Assembly: GCF_932294415.1 (NCBI RefSeq)
Contig: NC_065542.1
Location: 327,501 to 391,500, forward strand
Length of the DNA: 64,000 nt
DNA from: Quercus robur
Taxonomy: Eukaryota > Streptophyta > Magnoliopsida > Fagales > Fagaceae
Direction of reading: 5' to 3'
Shown here: positions 22,971-32,700 of the stretch, in pieces
Layout of the letters: each line of letters begins with the position of its first letter
Position numbering within the stretch: the stretch's first letter is position 1
Translations under genes and position numbers: made by a program
The notes under the pieces: generated by a model
Databases searched by the model: none
Told to the model about the DNA's origin: nothing
Seen by the model: only the letters and a program-made list of their open reading frames with translations

Positions 22971-25175
22971 CCTCCTTTTAGGGGACTTCGCCAAGGGGAC
23001 CCATTATCTCCTTATCTGTTTCTATTTTGTGTAGAGGGTCTTTCAGCACTACTTCGTTGTGCAACAGAAAGGCAAAATATCAATGGTGTAGCTGTGTGTC
23101 GGAGAGCCCCAAGAATTTCCCACTTGTTCTTTGCCGACGATAGCTTGATTTTTTGTCGAGCATCTTTGGAAAAATGTGATGAGTTACAGCGCATTTTCAG
23201 TGTCTATGAAGCTGCCTCAGGACAGCAACTCAATAAAGCCAAAACTGCCCTATTTTTCAGTAAAAATACTCCGCGGGCAATACAGGAGGAAATAAAGTCT
23301 AGATTTGGAGCTCAAGTCATACGCCAGCATGAAAAGTATCTAGGGCTACCTTCGTTGGTTGGGCGATCCAAAAAGAACACCTTCCATGATCTAAAAGACA
23401 AACTGGGTAAAAAACTTTCGGGGTGGAAGGAAAAACTCCTATCGAATGCGGGCAAAGAAATTTTAATAAAAGCAGTGGGCCAAGCAATTCCTTCTTATAC
23501 TATGAGTTGCTTCAAACTTCCAGATTCCTTATGTGATGAGCTTGCTAGTATGGTCCGCAAATTTTGGTGGGGACAAAAGAATGGGGTTGACAAAATGGCT
23601 TGGCTTAGCTGGGAGAAGTTGTGCACTCCTAAGGAAACAGGCGGTATGGGTTTTAGGGACCTCAAAGCGTTCAACCTGACTTTACTAGCCAAACAGGGAT
23701 GGCGCCTTCAAACCTCTACAAACTCACTTTTCTATCGTGTCTTCCATGCTAGATATTTTCCACATGGAGACTTTCTCTCAGCCACTATGGGGACAAGACC
23801 TTCATATGCTTGGAGGAGTATAATTGCTGCACAACAGGTAGTCCGGAAAGGGAGCCGTTGGAGGATAGGAAATGGAGCCAAAGTCCGGATTTGGAGAGAC
23901 CGCTGGCTCCCTTTATCCTCCCCTTTTAAAGCTGTCACACCATGCCCGAGTGGTGGGGAAGAATTATTAGTGGCTTCGTTAATCGATCACCAAAGAGGAG
24001 AATGGAACTTGGAAGCCCTACAGTGGACTCTCATGGCCAAGGATGTGGAATCGACTCTTACCATTGCACTGAGCCCAACGTTGCCTGATGATAGCATTAT
24101 CTGGGCGCTGACTCCTTCAGGGAAGTTCACGGTGAAGTCAGCTTATAGATTGGCACTTGAAGAGAGAGCTGGCAACAACGCTGAGGAGAGCTCAAACTCA
24201 ACACGTCTGAAGGAGTTTTGGAAGTTCATATGGCGATTGAATGTCCCTAATAAGATTCGAAACTTCACGTGGCGTGCTTGCCAGAATATCTTACCCACAA
24301 AGGATAATCTCTTTCGACGAAGGATAACGTCGGATAATACATGTGAGGTATGTGGAAGCTTTGAAGAAACAACAGGCCATGCACTTTGGCACTGTCACCG
24401 TGCGAAGGAAGTATGGAAGGAAGCAGGGATGAATACGGATAAGGTGATGGACAACTGCCCGAAATTCTTGGACTTATTGTGGTATGCCCGAAACGTGAAG
24501 CAGTGGCCGATGGAGGACGTGGGTTTGATGGTAACGACGGCATGGGGCATCTGGACGAACCGGAATGAAGTGCGCCATGGAAAGAGCAGAAAACCAGCGT
24601 CCGTTCTCGTTGGGTGGACAAAAGAGCTCTTGGAGAACTTTGTGATGGCCAACTATTCTACACGGCCATTCAAAGATTCTGTGGAAGCAATATGGCAACC
24701 TCCCAAGCCTCCGTGGTACAAAGCTAACATGGACGGTGCCGTTTTTACTCAACAAAAGGAAGCCGGGATTGGGGTGGTGATCAGGGACCATCACGGAGAG
24801 GTAGTGGCAGCACTTAGCAAGCGGATAAAGGCTCCGTTGGGTGCTGTTGAGATAGAGGCTAAAGCAATGGAGGAAGGCGTACGTTTCGCATGGGAAATAG
24901 GGATCCGAGAATGCCTGTTTGAAAGCGATTCCCTCACAGTAGTGAATGCCATGCAGCGACGTACAGAGGCCCCAGCTTCTATTGTTAATGTTATTAATGG
25001 GTCCTTGCTCCAGCTGTATGGGTTTAGAGAAGTAAACTTTAGCCATGTGGGTCGGTCAGGAAATAAGGTTGCACACACGCTAGCCCAATTTGCTAAAAGC
25101 GTGCCAGACCAATATGCGTGGGTTGAGGAAGTACCAGATTGTATTAAAGGGCTGGTGGCCCAAGATGTCATGTAG
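22971..25175 (+). CDS. LINE-type retrotransposon ORF2, 5'-truncated: RT end, zf-RVT, RNase H
   Basis: The frame is open from 22971 to the stop at 25175 with no internal stop; the first methionine is at 23094, but the protein clearly runs in from upstream. The visible order is GLRQGDPLSPYLF (RT motif B), HLFFADDSLIF (RT motif C with the catalytic DD), the thumb region, a zf-RVT block (RACQNILPTKDNLFRR ... CEVCGSFEETTGHALWHC) and an RNase H domain with DGA, EAKA, ESDS and a final HVGRSGNKVAHTLA. The endonuclease, ORF1 and RT motif A are missing, so the copy cannot move by itself. The intact frame over 2.2 kb suggests recent insertion. It belongs to the plant L1-like LINEs with RNase H. Confidence 0.88.
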   Translation, partial: PPFRGLRQGDPLSPYLFLFCVEGLSALLRCATERQNINGVAVCRRAPRISHLFFADDSLIFCRASLEKCDELQRIFSVYEAASGQQLNKAKTALFFSKNTPRAIQEEIKSRFGAQVIRQHEKYLGLPSLVGRSKKNTFHDLKDKLGKKLSGWKEKLLSNAGKEILIKAVGQAIPSYTMSCFKLPDSLCDELASMVRKFWWGQKNGVDKMAWLSWEKLCTPKETGGMGFRDLKAFNLTLLAKQGWRLQTSTNSLFYRVFHARYFPHGDFLSATMGTRPSYAWRSIIAAQQVVRKGSRWRIGNGAKVRIWRDRWLPLSSPFKAVTPCPSGGEELLVASLIDHQRGEWNLEALQWTLMAKDVESTLTIALSPTLPDDSIIWALTPSGKFTVKSAYRLALEERAGNNAEESSNSTRLKEFWKFIWRLNVPNKIRNFTWRACQNILPTKDNLFRRRITSDNTCEVCGSFEETTGHALWHCHRAKEVWKEAGMNTDKVMDNCPKFLDLLWYARNVKQWPMEDVGLMVTTAWGIWTNRNEVRHGKSRKPASVLVGWTKELLENFVMANYSTRPFKDSVEAIWQPPKPPWYKANMDGAVFTQQKEAGIGVVIRDHHGEVVAALSKRIKAPLGAVEIEAKAMEEGVRFAWEIGIRECLFESDSLTVVNAMQRRTEAPASIVNVINGSLLQLYGFREVNFSHVGRSGNKVAHTLAQFAKSVPDQYAWVEEVPDCIKGLVAQDVM

Positions 25176-25213
25176 TTGGTTTTAGTTTAATTGAAAGTAA
25201 CGAGTTTCACATC

Positions 25214-25226
25214 AAAAAAAAAAAAA
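25214..25226 (+). other. Poly(A) tail of the LINE
   Basis: A 13-base A tract about 40 bp after the ORF2 stop marks the LINE 3' end. I found no convincing target duplication around it. Confidence 0.7.
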
Positions 25227-25293
25227 GGTTTCCAATCTAGAAACTGCTTAAATTTGGTTTGCTTGCACTTTGCAGAATGAGTCTTAGAATATT

Positions 25294-26745
25294 TAGTGCC
25301 CGTTTGTTTCCACGTTTTGAGCCCAAAAAGGGCTTTTTGAAAAAAGCCAGGCCTAAAATTGCGTTTGGTTAAGCCCAAAAAAGCGGACTAAACGCGGAAA
25401 AGTTGTGGACCTCTGAGGGTCCATAAATGAAAACGCGCACTGCGCGTTTGATGGGTTACCGTTGCTGATGATGGAATTACGGAAACACCCATGAGATTAA
25501 TCAATTCTCTCAACGCCTAACCTCACGCCTCCCATATCTCTTCTCTCTGCTCTACCCTCTCCGTGAGAAATCAACCCAAAGAACAGAGAAATCATAACCA
25601 ACCCATACCCATGAGAAATCAACCCAAAGAACACAGAAAAATCATTACCCAAAACACAAACCACAATCCAAAACTACAGAAATCAAATAGCACAAACCCA
25701 CGGCCAAACAACCATAAACACGCAGAAAGACAGAAAGAAAGAAGAAGAAGAGGAAGACGAAGAAAGACCGAACCCACAGTGTTGGGTTCGGATTCGATTC
25801 CGTATCCAATGACTTCAAGGTCGTGAGGCTTCTCAATGTTCAGTTCAGGTCTGCGAGCAATTTGCTTCATATAAGTCAAGAAGTGGAAGTGTATAGCGTC
25901 AGCAGTGGTTTGTGGAGAGCTTCTGGAATCAAGTGGAAAAAAGAAAAAAAAAAATTTGAGAGAGCCGGAGAGCTTCTGGAATCATCAAGTGGAAGTAAAG
26001 GAAAATAAAAGAGGAAAGAATGAAAGAATAAGGAGCTTCTGGAAAGTGGAGCTGTGGAAGTAAAGAAAAAGAAAAAGGAGAGGATGTGGACAAAATAATG
26101 TATACGTGTGTGGTGGACAAAATACAAGAGAAGAAAAAAAAAAGGAAAAGGAAACGTATGGAGGAAAAAAAAGACAAAGAATTAGAAATCACAATTTAAA
26201 AATATTACCACAATATTTTCACAATAAATTTTAAGTAATTAGCTAATATTGATGAGTAAAAATATAATTTCAGTAATGGGTTCAAATTAGAACCAGTAAC
26301 AACTTTTCATATAAGATTTTGTTATGATTCTTGTGAAAGTATTGCAAAAAATATTGTTAAAGTAACACTTTTTGTTGAAAAATATAATTGTTGAGAATGA
26401 ATAGAAAAAGAATAAATAAATATTAAAAAAGAATAAATTTGATTACAAAATAAAAATTAAAAAAGTGGATAGACAAAAGATAAATGTCACTATTGATTGT
26501 CCAAACATTTGTCTAACCTGCTGGAGATGCTCTTATATATACATTGTCTTTTTTGGTAATTTATCCCTCAAACTGCCACTTTTATAAGTACTAGCCAAAC
26601 ACTCAGCTTTTTCAAAAAACACTTTTTAACAGTTTTTTACCAAACACTCAGCTTTTTGAAAATGCACTTTTTCAATTATGCACTTTTTGAAAACTCCACT
26701 TTTTCATTATGCATTTTTACAAAAAGCTGAACCAAACTCACCCTA
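25294..26745. mobile_element. TIR-like DNA element carrying host sequence
   Basis: The left end ttagtgcccgtttgtttcc and the reverse complement of the right end ttagggtgagtttggttca are similar, a form common in plant DNA transposons. The subterminal right arm repeats cagctttttgaaaa-type motifs. The interior has a GC-richer block at about 25380-25560 and an F-box gene fragment at 25781-25935. No exact target duplication could be fixed, so the ends and superfamily are provisional. Confidence 0.5.
25781..25935 (+). pseudogene. F-box associated domain fragment, probably captured
   Basis: The frame reads VGFGFDSVSNDFKVVRLL and then EVEVYSVSSGLWR. This is the hallmark of the F-box associated domain of plant F-box proteins (GFGYD..SNDYKVV ... 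EVYSLSSGSWR). The F-box itself and the rest of the domain are absent. The fragment is in frame for about 50 codons, then runs into A-rich sequence. It lies inside a TIR-like element, which suggests transduplication of a gene piece. A GA/A-rich stretch with repeated gagcttctgga follows. Confidence 0.6.
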
Positions 26746-27394
26746 AGGGGGAGACTTCACATTCTAAACATATATATTCATTGGTGATTGTCACACATTC
26801 AAATCATGATCCCACCCATTTAAAGGTCTATCATTTTAAGCCTTTTTGGATAGAGCAAATGTAGTGGGCGATCCATGGAAGCGTCATGAACAGTTGCTTT
26901 GATTCACTTAAGATGTTTGAATATATTTTATAATCCAATTAAGTTACTGACTAAGAGAATGCCACCAAATATGGTTGGGAATTGGAATGATTTTTGTATG
27001 AATGGAAAGAACAATTATCAATTATGGTTTGGTTCTATGTTGCCCGACACATGCATGACAATTCATATATGATAGTGGCAAACATTGAATTTATAGTTCC
27101 CGCAAACATTGGCTTTGGCAGCCCTTAAAATCGCCAATATGTGAAGGCCACTTTTTGTTTTGACAACACGCATGGCCTGTAACCCTTTCTACGTAGTATC
27201 TACTATCTACTATGAATTGAACTACCTAGCTACTACTTCGTACCTAGATGAAGCGCTTACCATAAGCTTTCTATTTTGTGAAAACAATAAAATTCTCGGA
27301 GCCTCTTATGGTATAGACTGACGCTTTCACTAGGCAGTAGGCACCAGACCACTTAGGTAATTATCCATGGATCCCAAGTGGAAGGTCTAATAAT
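26746..27394. other. Spacer, no gene seen
   Basis: AT-rich sequence between the TIR-like element and the minus-strand LINE. No coding region or repeat that I can name. Confidence 0.45.
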
Positions 27395-29985
27395 AATTTT
27401 TTTTTTTGGTAGACAGGATAACATATTAAAAACTAGGTGGTATCAACCACAATATTACAACCACGATCTTGGGTCAAGCCCAGTTTGTCAAAATGTAAAA
27501 GGGAAGCAATTATAGAGGGAGGGGATTCAAAAATAACAAAATCATCCTCCATGTTTGCTCCAAATTTTTTGTGAGAGTCCGCACAACGATTTGCTTCTTT
27601 ACACTGTTATTAATCCCGTTTCGGACTCCGTTTTGGTTTGTCCAGTGAAATGGAATATTTCGATACCGGCCGATTTCGGCGTACCGTTTCAGAGTGTTTC
27701 GGGGTTCCTAAAAAATATTTTATATATATTCTTGTAGAACATAAAATTGTCAATTCTAATAAATAAATAACTAAATATCAAATAATACAAATCGTTTAGT
27801 CTTAACTCTTAAGTCTTAAACATCAATATAACATCAATTTAACATCACACAATAATAAGATTTACAAGTCAATAACTAAATATCAAATAATAACTCCTAA
27901 GTTCTTAACCACAAAACAAATCATAAGAAAAAAAAATTATGACAAAGGGAGAAGGAATGAACAAACAAAAGACATTATTTATGACAATGTATACCACAAT
28001 CACATATCTTAAGTTCTTAACACTTAATCTTAACTCCTGACTCCTAAGTTCTTAACCACAAAAAAAGACTTCTTTTTTTTTTTTAAAACAAGCCAAATCT
28101 TGTACCAGCCAAAATTCACATCTCGGCCGGAATTGGCCGAAATTGTCCAGAATGACCCAAAACGGCCCGAAATTTGACCCGAGGTGGAACATGAGGTATT
28201 CTCGTACCGGTTTGCATACTGATACAAAAAATTCTGGCCGTTCCGGCTGAAACGGAACGGAATCAATAACAATGCTTCTTTATAGCAATGTTTTAGTCAG
28301 ACTTGGGGAATGTTCTTCATTAAGTTCCTACAATCATCAATAAGAGAAGAGAGTTCTCCATTAGTACTAGTGGAGTGAGATAACAAGGAAATAGCTACAA
28401 AGACATCAATATCAATTTCCACCGCAGCTATGGAGAGGCTACAGCAACGAGCCAACTCATCTCTCACAGTCCAGAGTTCAATAGCAATGCTAGATGTGAA
28501 GCCAATAGCCCTGGCAAATCCAAATACCAATTCCCATTGCAGTCACGTATGATGCCTCCACCCCCTACCAACTTGGGGTTTCCTAGAGCAAACCCATATG
28601 TATTTAGTTTAACCCAGTTCAGTGGTGGCTTCACCCAACCAACAGCAATAGTGGAGCTAGTCCTAGGTCCAGCGTGATCAAGAATGCAAAACCAATATTC
28701 ATATACCTGCATCTCCACAACCTTGCATAGATTCAGATTTGGTTGGGTGGATTGGAACAATCTTTTGTTTCTTTGGAGCCAAAAGTTCCAAATGTCAAAT
28801 AGAAAGAAGTGTGCCCAAGAGTAGTTCTTCCCTCCATTAAATAGAATATAGATAAAAGATCTAGAAACATAGCTCATAATAAGATTACTAGTGTCCATTG
28901 GGAGGTTGTATAGGATAAGTATATCACAGTTAAAATGCCATTCAAGCCTGTCATAGGCCTTTTCAAGGTCGATTTTTATTGCCATGTTGCCTAGATTTCC
29001 CTTTTTTAAGCTCATAGTGTGGATGAGTTCTTGCACGATAATCATGTTGTTGAGCCCTTTCCTCCCTGAGACAAATGTTGATTGAAGGGGGGAGACCAAT
29101 TTATCCAGGTTACGTCTGAGTCTTTGGACGATGATATTTGTTATAATCTTGTAAATAGTATTACAAAGACTAATTGATCTAAAGAGGCTTAAGCAATATG
29201 CACTTGGGCATTTGGGAATAAGTGTGATCAAGGTCTAATTCAAGTGGCTAGGCATGACTTCGTTATTAAAGATCGAGTAAACTTCCCTAGTAGTTGTTTC
29301 TTTCACAATCCTCCAATTTCTCTGATAGAATCCCGAATGCATTCCATCTGGCCTGGGGGCCTTAAAGGGTTTCATAATCCATAGCCCAACTTTCACCTCT
29401 TCTTCTGTGATCTAATCATTAAGAGTTTCTCCTTCTTCCTTCTTTAGAATGCTGGCCCAACTTGTGACATTCCAAATGGTGATTGACGCACTTGCTTTGC
29501 TAGTTTCAAATAAGGACATGTAGCCCTCCCTAATAATGGATGCAATACTCTCCTTATTGTGAATCAGAGGGGGCCCCAATACGTGGGTCCATACAACAAC
29601 CTTTGAGCAAGCAACCGCTATGGGTTTGAAATAAGGCTCCCATGCACGAATAGTAAGATAGCGCTCCCCTACAAACCAGTCCCCCCTCCCCCCCTTTAAG
29701 GACTTTCTCATAATCCTCAATTAACCTAAACTTAATCAAATAGAAGTCATTCTCAAGATCAATACAATCCAATCTCCCTGTCGGTCTCCAAAGGTGCATT
29801 ATCCTGAAATGTAGAAAATGAAAGCCCATTGTTCTCCCAAATACTTTAACAATAAGGGAATGGACCCATTTAGACTTAATATTCATTTTTGTTTTCTTGG
29901 ACAGCTTGATGGCTATCGTGCCTTCTAGGGGATCATCTATTACCTCGACCGAAAGTGAGTCTTTTTCAATATCAACATGGAACTT
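27395..29985 (-). pseudogene. Decayed LINE (DUF4283, RT, RNase H), interrupted by a hAT element
   Basis: Read on the minus strand. A DUF4283-like ORF1 piece (SLIVKVFGRTMGFHFLHFR, then GRLDCIDLENDFYLIKFRL) joins abruptly to the RT N-terminal region (ITEEEV ... KPFKAPRPDGMHSGFYQ) and to RT blocks including MAIKIDLEKAYDRLEW. The RT then jumps from ILFNGGK to a terminal IWNFWLQRN segment, so the catalytic YADD region and most of the zinc finger are deleted. The RNase H follows (NWVKLNTYGFALGNP ... GGGGIIRDCNGNW) and ends in HCYKEANRCAD, which is split by the hAT element at 27602-28274. The 3' tail is the T tract at about 27399-27409. Several stops and shifts make it inactive. Confidence 0.8.
27602..28274. 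mobile_element. hAT-like element nested in the LINE
   Basis: The ends cactgttattaatcccgtt and the reverse complement of the right end, cattgttattgattccgtt, match at 15 of 19 positions. A perfect 8-bp duplication cttcttta lies at 27594-27601 and 28275-28282. Subterminal regions carry ccgtttcgg/ccggccgat motifs. Removing the 673-bp element and one duplication rejoins the LINE RNase H reading HCYKEANRCAD, which confirms the boundaries. There is no transposase. Confidence 0.9.
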
Positions 29986-30099
29986 GAAGGCTTGGGCATA
30001 GGCTCCTGTAGGGATAAGAACGATTGTTTGTCTCTCTGTCTCTCCTCCTTTTTCTTCTACAATTCTCTACAAATAGAACCCATTCCCTCCCTCACCACC

Positions 30100-30148
30100 A
30101 CCACTCTCAGAAAACAAAAACACTTTCTTCCTCTAAAAAAAAAAACAC

Positions 30149-30186
<38 letters not shown>

Positions 30187-30470
30187 GCTCTGTTTCTCTT
30201 TGTTTTCACCACCTCCAATCTCAAAAAACAAAAACACTTTCTTTCTCTCCAAAAAAAAAAAACCCAACTCTCTCTCTCTCTCTCTCACACACACACCCAC
30301 ACCCACACACACTCTCTCTCTCTGAATTTGATCTGTTTCTTTTTGTTTCTCTATTTCTCTAATTTTACTAGTTTCTCTTTGTCTTCACTGCCTCCAATCT
30401 TTTAAAACAAAAACACTTTCTTTCTCTCCAAAAAAAAAAAACTCTCTCTCATACACACACTCTCTCCCAA
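30100..30470 (+). repeat. Imperfect triplicated CT/A-rich leader repeat
   Basis: A core acaaaaacactttctt appears at about 30114, 30228 and 30408, each followed by an A tract and a CT microsatellite. It lies just upstream of the PLATZ start and would form its leader. ORFs through it are low-complexity. Confidence 0.65.
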
Positions 30471-30559
30471 AAAAAAACAAAGTACTCTGTATTTTGAAGC
30501 CAGCGATTGAAAACCAAGAAACCTCTATCTAGGAAATCAAGCCCAAGGATACGAGAATC

Positions 30560-30987
30560 ATGGTACAATCATTATTTTTTTTCTTTATTTCTTTTACATT
30601 GCGTTGGACTCATTTCTTTTATTTTCTTTGGATTTCTCTTCTAGGTCTGCTCAATGTACTCTGTTTTACTTGAATTGGGTACAAGTGGTTTTTTCTTTTT
30701 CTTTTTTTGAAATTTTTTATTTGTATTGCTATGGTTTTTGATATTTGGATTTAATTGAAATACTGACCTCTCTTGGTTTTTGAAAATAGGGCACTGGAGG
30801 TTTTGATGAAGAGGACAATAGGTGGCCTCTATGGCTGAAACCTTTGCTTAGAAAGAGGTTCTTTGATCCATGCAAGTTGCACCCTAATTCCCACAAGAGG
30901 GTATGCAATATGTACTGCTTGGATTGCATGAATGGTGCTCTCTGCTCTTTCTTTCTCAAATACCACAAAGACCACCATGCTATTGAG
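30560..30987 (+). pseudogene. PLATZ transcription factor, 5' exons only
   Basis: The start codon at 30560-30562 is followed directly by a GT donor, and exon 2 (30790-30987) opens after a TAG acceptor, giving MGTGGFDEEDNRWPLWLKPL. This exon layout and wording match plant PLATZ proteins, nuclear zinc-dependent DNA-binding repressors of A/T-rich promoters. The PLATZ start RFFDPCKLHPNSHKRVCNMY and CLDCMNGALCS then YHKDHHAIE are present. In the family the segment after ALCS normally brings another zinc-binding Cys (CSxC); here it reads CSFF, so one ligand is lost. Exon 2 ends at a GT donor, but the next exon, expected to start IRRSSYHD, was not found in the following 3 kb. Most likely a truncated, non-functional copy; a distant exon cannot be excluded. 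Confidence 0.65.
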
Positions 30988-31089
30988 GTACTATTTATTG
31001 GAGTGGGTTGTATTTCAAACACTAAGCATTGTACTTTATGTCCCACATTGATTAGGAGTGAACCATGTTATGTGTTTATAAGCCATTAT

Positions 31090-32700
31090 TCACCTTAAGT
31101 TGTAACTTGAAAGATAATTGGCTAGGTGTTAGAGTTGGGCTTAGGTTGGGTTTATGCTTGTCTCTATCTCTATTGGGTTGTATCATTTTTCTTTCTTTTC
31201 CTTCTAGCCTTTTTAGTTGGTCTTTGCCCAAGCCTCCCATTGGGCATTTAATAAGCTGCCTGTTGGGCATGCAAAGTGACCGTTGAAGCCAACCCACTAT
31301 TTTCTTATTTCCTTTGGCTTATAAAACCCTTTAGCCCTCATTTCTTTTTCTTATCTTTTCCTTTTCCAGCCACAATTCACAGCTTCTCTGCTCCTCTGTT
31401 TTCTTCTCTTCTCCCACAAAACTTTATACACTTGTTTTGGGTGCAAGGAAAGGAAAAATAAGAAGGTTATTCTTTGTAAAATTGTGATTTACAACTATGT
31501 TTTTGTTGGCTTTTATTCCGTGTCAAATTTGATTGTATTTTGTTCAATCATTTCCCTATAAGGATTAAGTGTGAGAGTTTGGTGGAGAATTGTGAAGACA
31601 GTAAAGTTCGCGACTTGCTTATGACTGTCTTGCGAGTGGATGACCCGCGAAAGGCCACGTGAGAAGCACATGCTAAAAGTTGAAAAGACTTATGCTAAAC
31701 TAGTTTTCGTAAGTCACTTCGCAACTTAGCCAACTCGTGGGTGACCCGCAAAACTCTCTACTTGGATGATTTTAAAGAGTTCTTTCCCCATTTCTTTACC
31801 TACACTATATAAGACAACATTAACCACGAAATTGTAAAGAGGCTATTCAGAAGAAAACCCTAGAAAAGTTTTTACAACACCCACCATTTTAGAGAGAATA
31901 ACTCATCCTTAAGTGAGAATTCTTTTGTAGTCTCTTCTCCTCCCCTCTCCTATTGTTATACCTTGAGAGAAGATTTGTACCCAAATACAACCCACACATA
32001 TTCAGAGTGTAGAGAGTATTTGCCAAAATAAGCCAGTCAGGCTTGGTGGATGCAATTTTACAGTATTGCGAGATTCGGAAAGCTAATGAAGACAAGACTC
32101 TAAGAAGTCTGTTGGTAACTAGAGCTTGGAGGGCTCAAGTACTTAGGGTAAATTAGGCTTGAAGGGTCTTTTTGGTATCCTTGTACTCCAACTTATTCAC
32201 TAATGGATCATTTCGGCTTGAAAGGCCGAGGAGAGGTTTTCTGCCGAGTTCTTCGGTTTCCTCTTCGATAACACATCGTCTTGTTATCTTGGGTTTGCAA
32301 CTCTATTACCCACTTTGCTTTCCATTTTAGCATTGCACTTATTTGTTCATCCATGCAATTATTGAATGCTTTGATTGATTAATTTGCTAATCACGTATAT
32401 TCCACATTAAGTATGTTAAGTTTAAAATTAATCAAGTCGTAATTAAGAATTGGGGGCCTAAATAAGCAATTGTGTTTTACACTATTTGAGCTTTCATTCT
32501 TGATTGGGTGTGCATCCATCTCGAATATTTTTGCTATAGTCTAATCAAGGGGGGTTGTTTGGCCAAGAGAGTCAAACGTACCGAATTCCACTCCATGCGG
32601 CATGAATCAACTTTTAAGGACAACGCAATTTACGTGATTCTATAATTTGTGAGATCTTTCTAACTCTATCTATTTATTTTTGTTATTGATAATTTTTTAG
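31090..32700. other. Repeat-like region, unclassified
   Basis: Contains two TATA-like sites (cttataaaacc near 31320 and ctatataag near 31806) in a long non-coding stretch with a retroelement-LTR flavour, and no ORF of note. No paired LTR, target duplication or primer site was found, so I only call it repeat-like. It lies where the missing PLATZ exons would be expected. Confidence 0.3.

Noticed and set aside
24265-25171. Several antisense ORFs up to 190 codons
   Set aside because: Shadows of the well-supported LINE RNase H and zinc-finger coding strand.
25619-26192. Minus-strand ORFs at 25619-25879, 25876-26127 and 25929-26192
   Set aside because: Antisense of A/GA-rich DNA and of the F-box fragment.
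29977-30405. ORFs of 112 and 142 codons with Ser-Leu and Thr-His runs
   Set aside because: Read-through of CT and CA microsatellites in the PLATZ leader.
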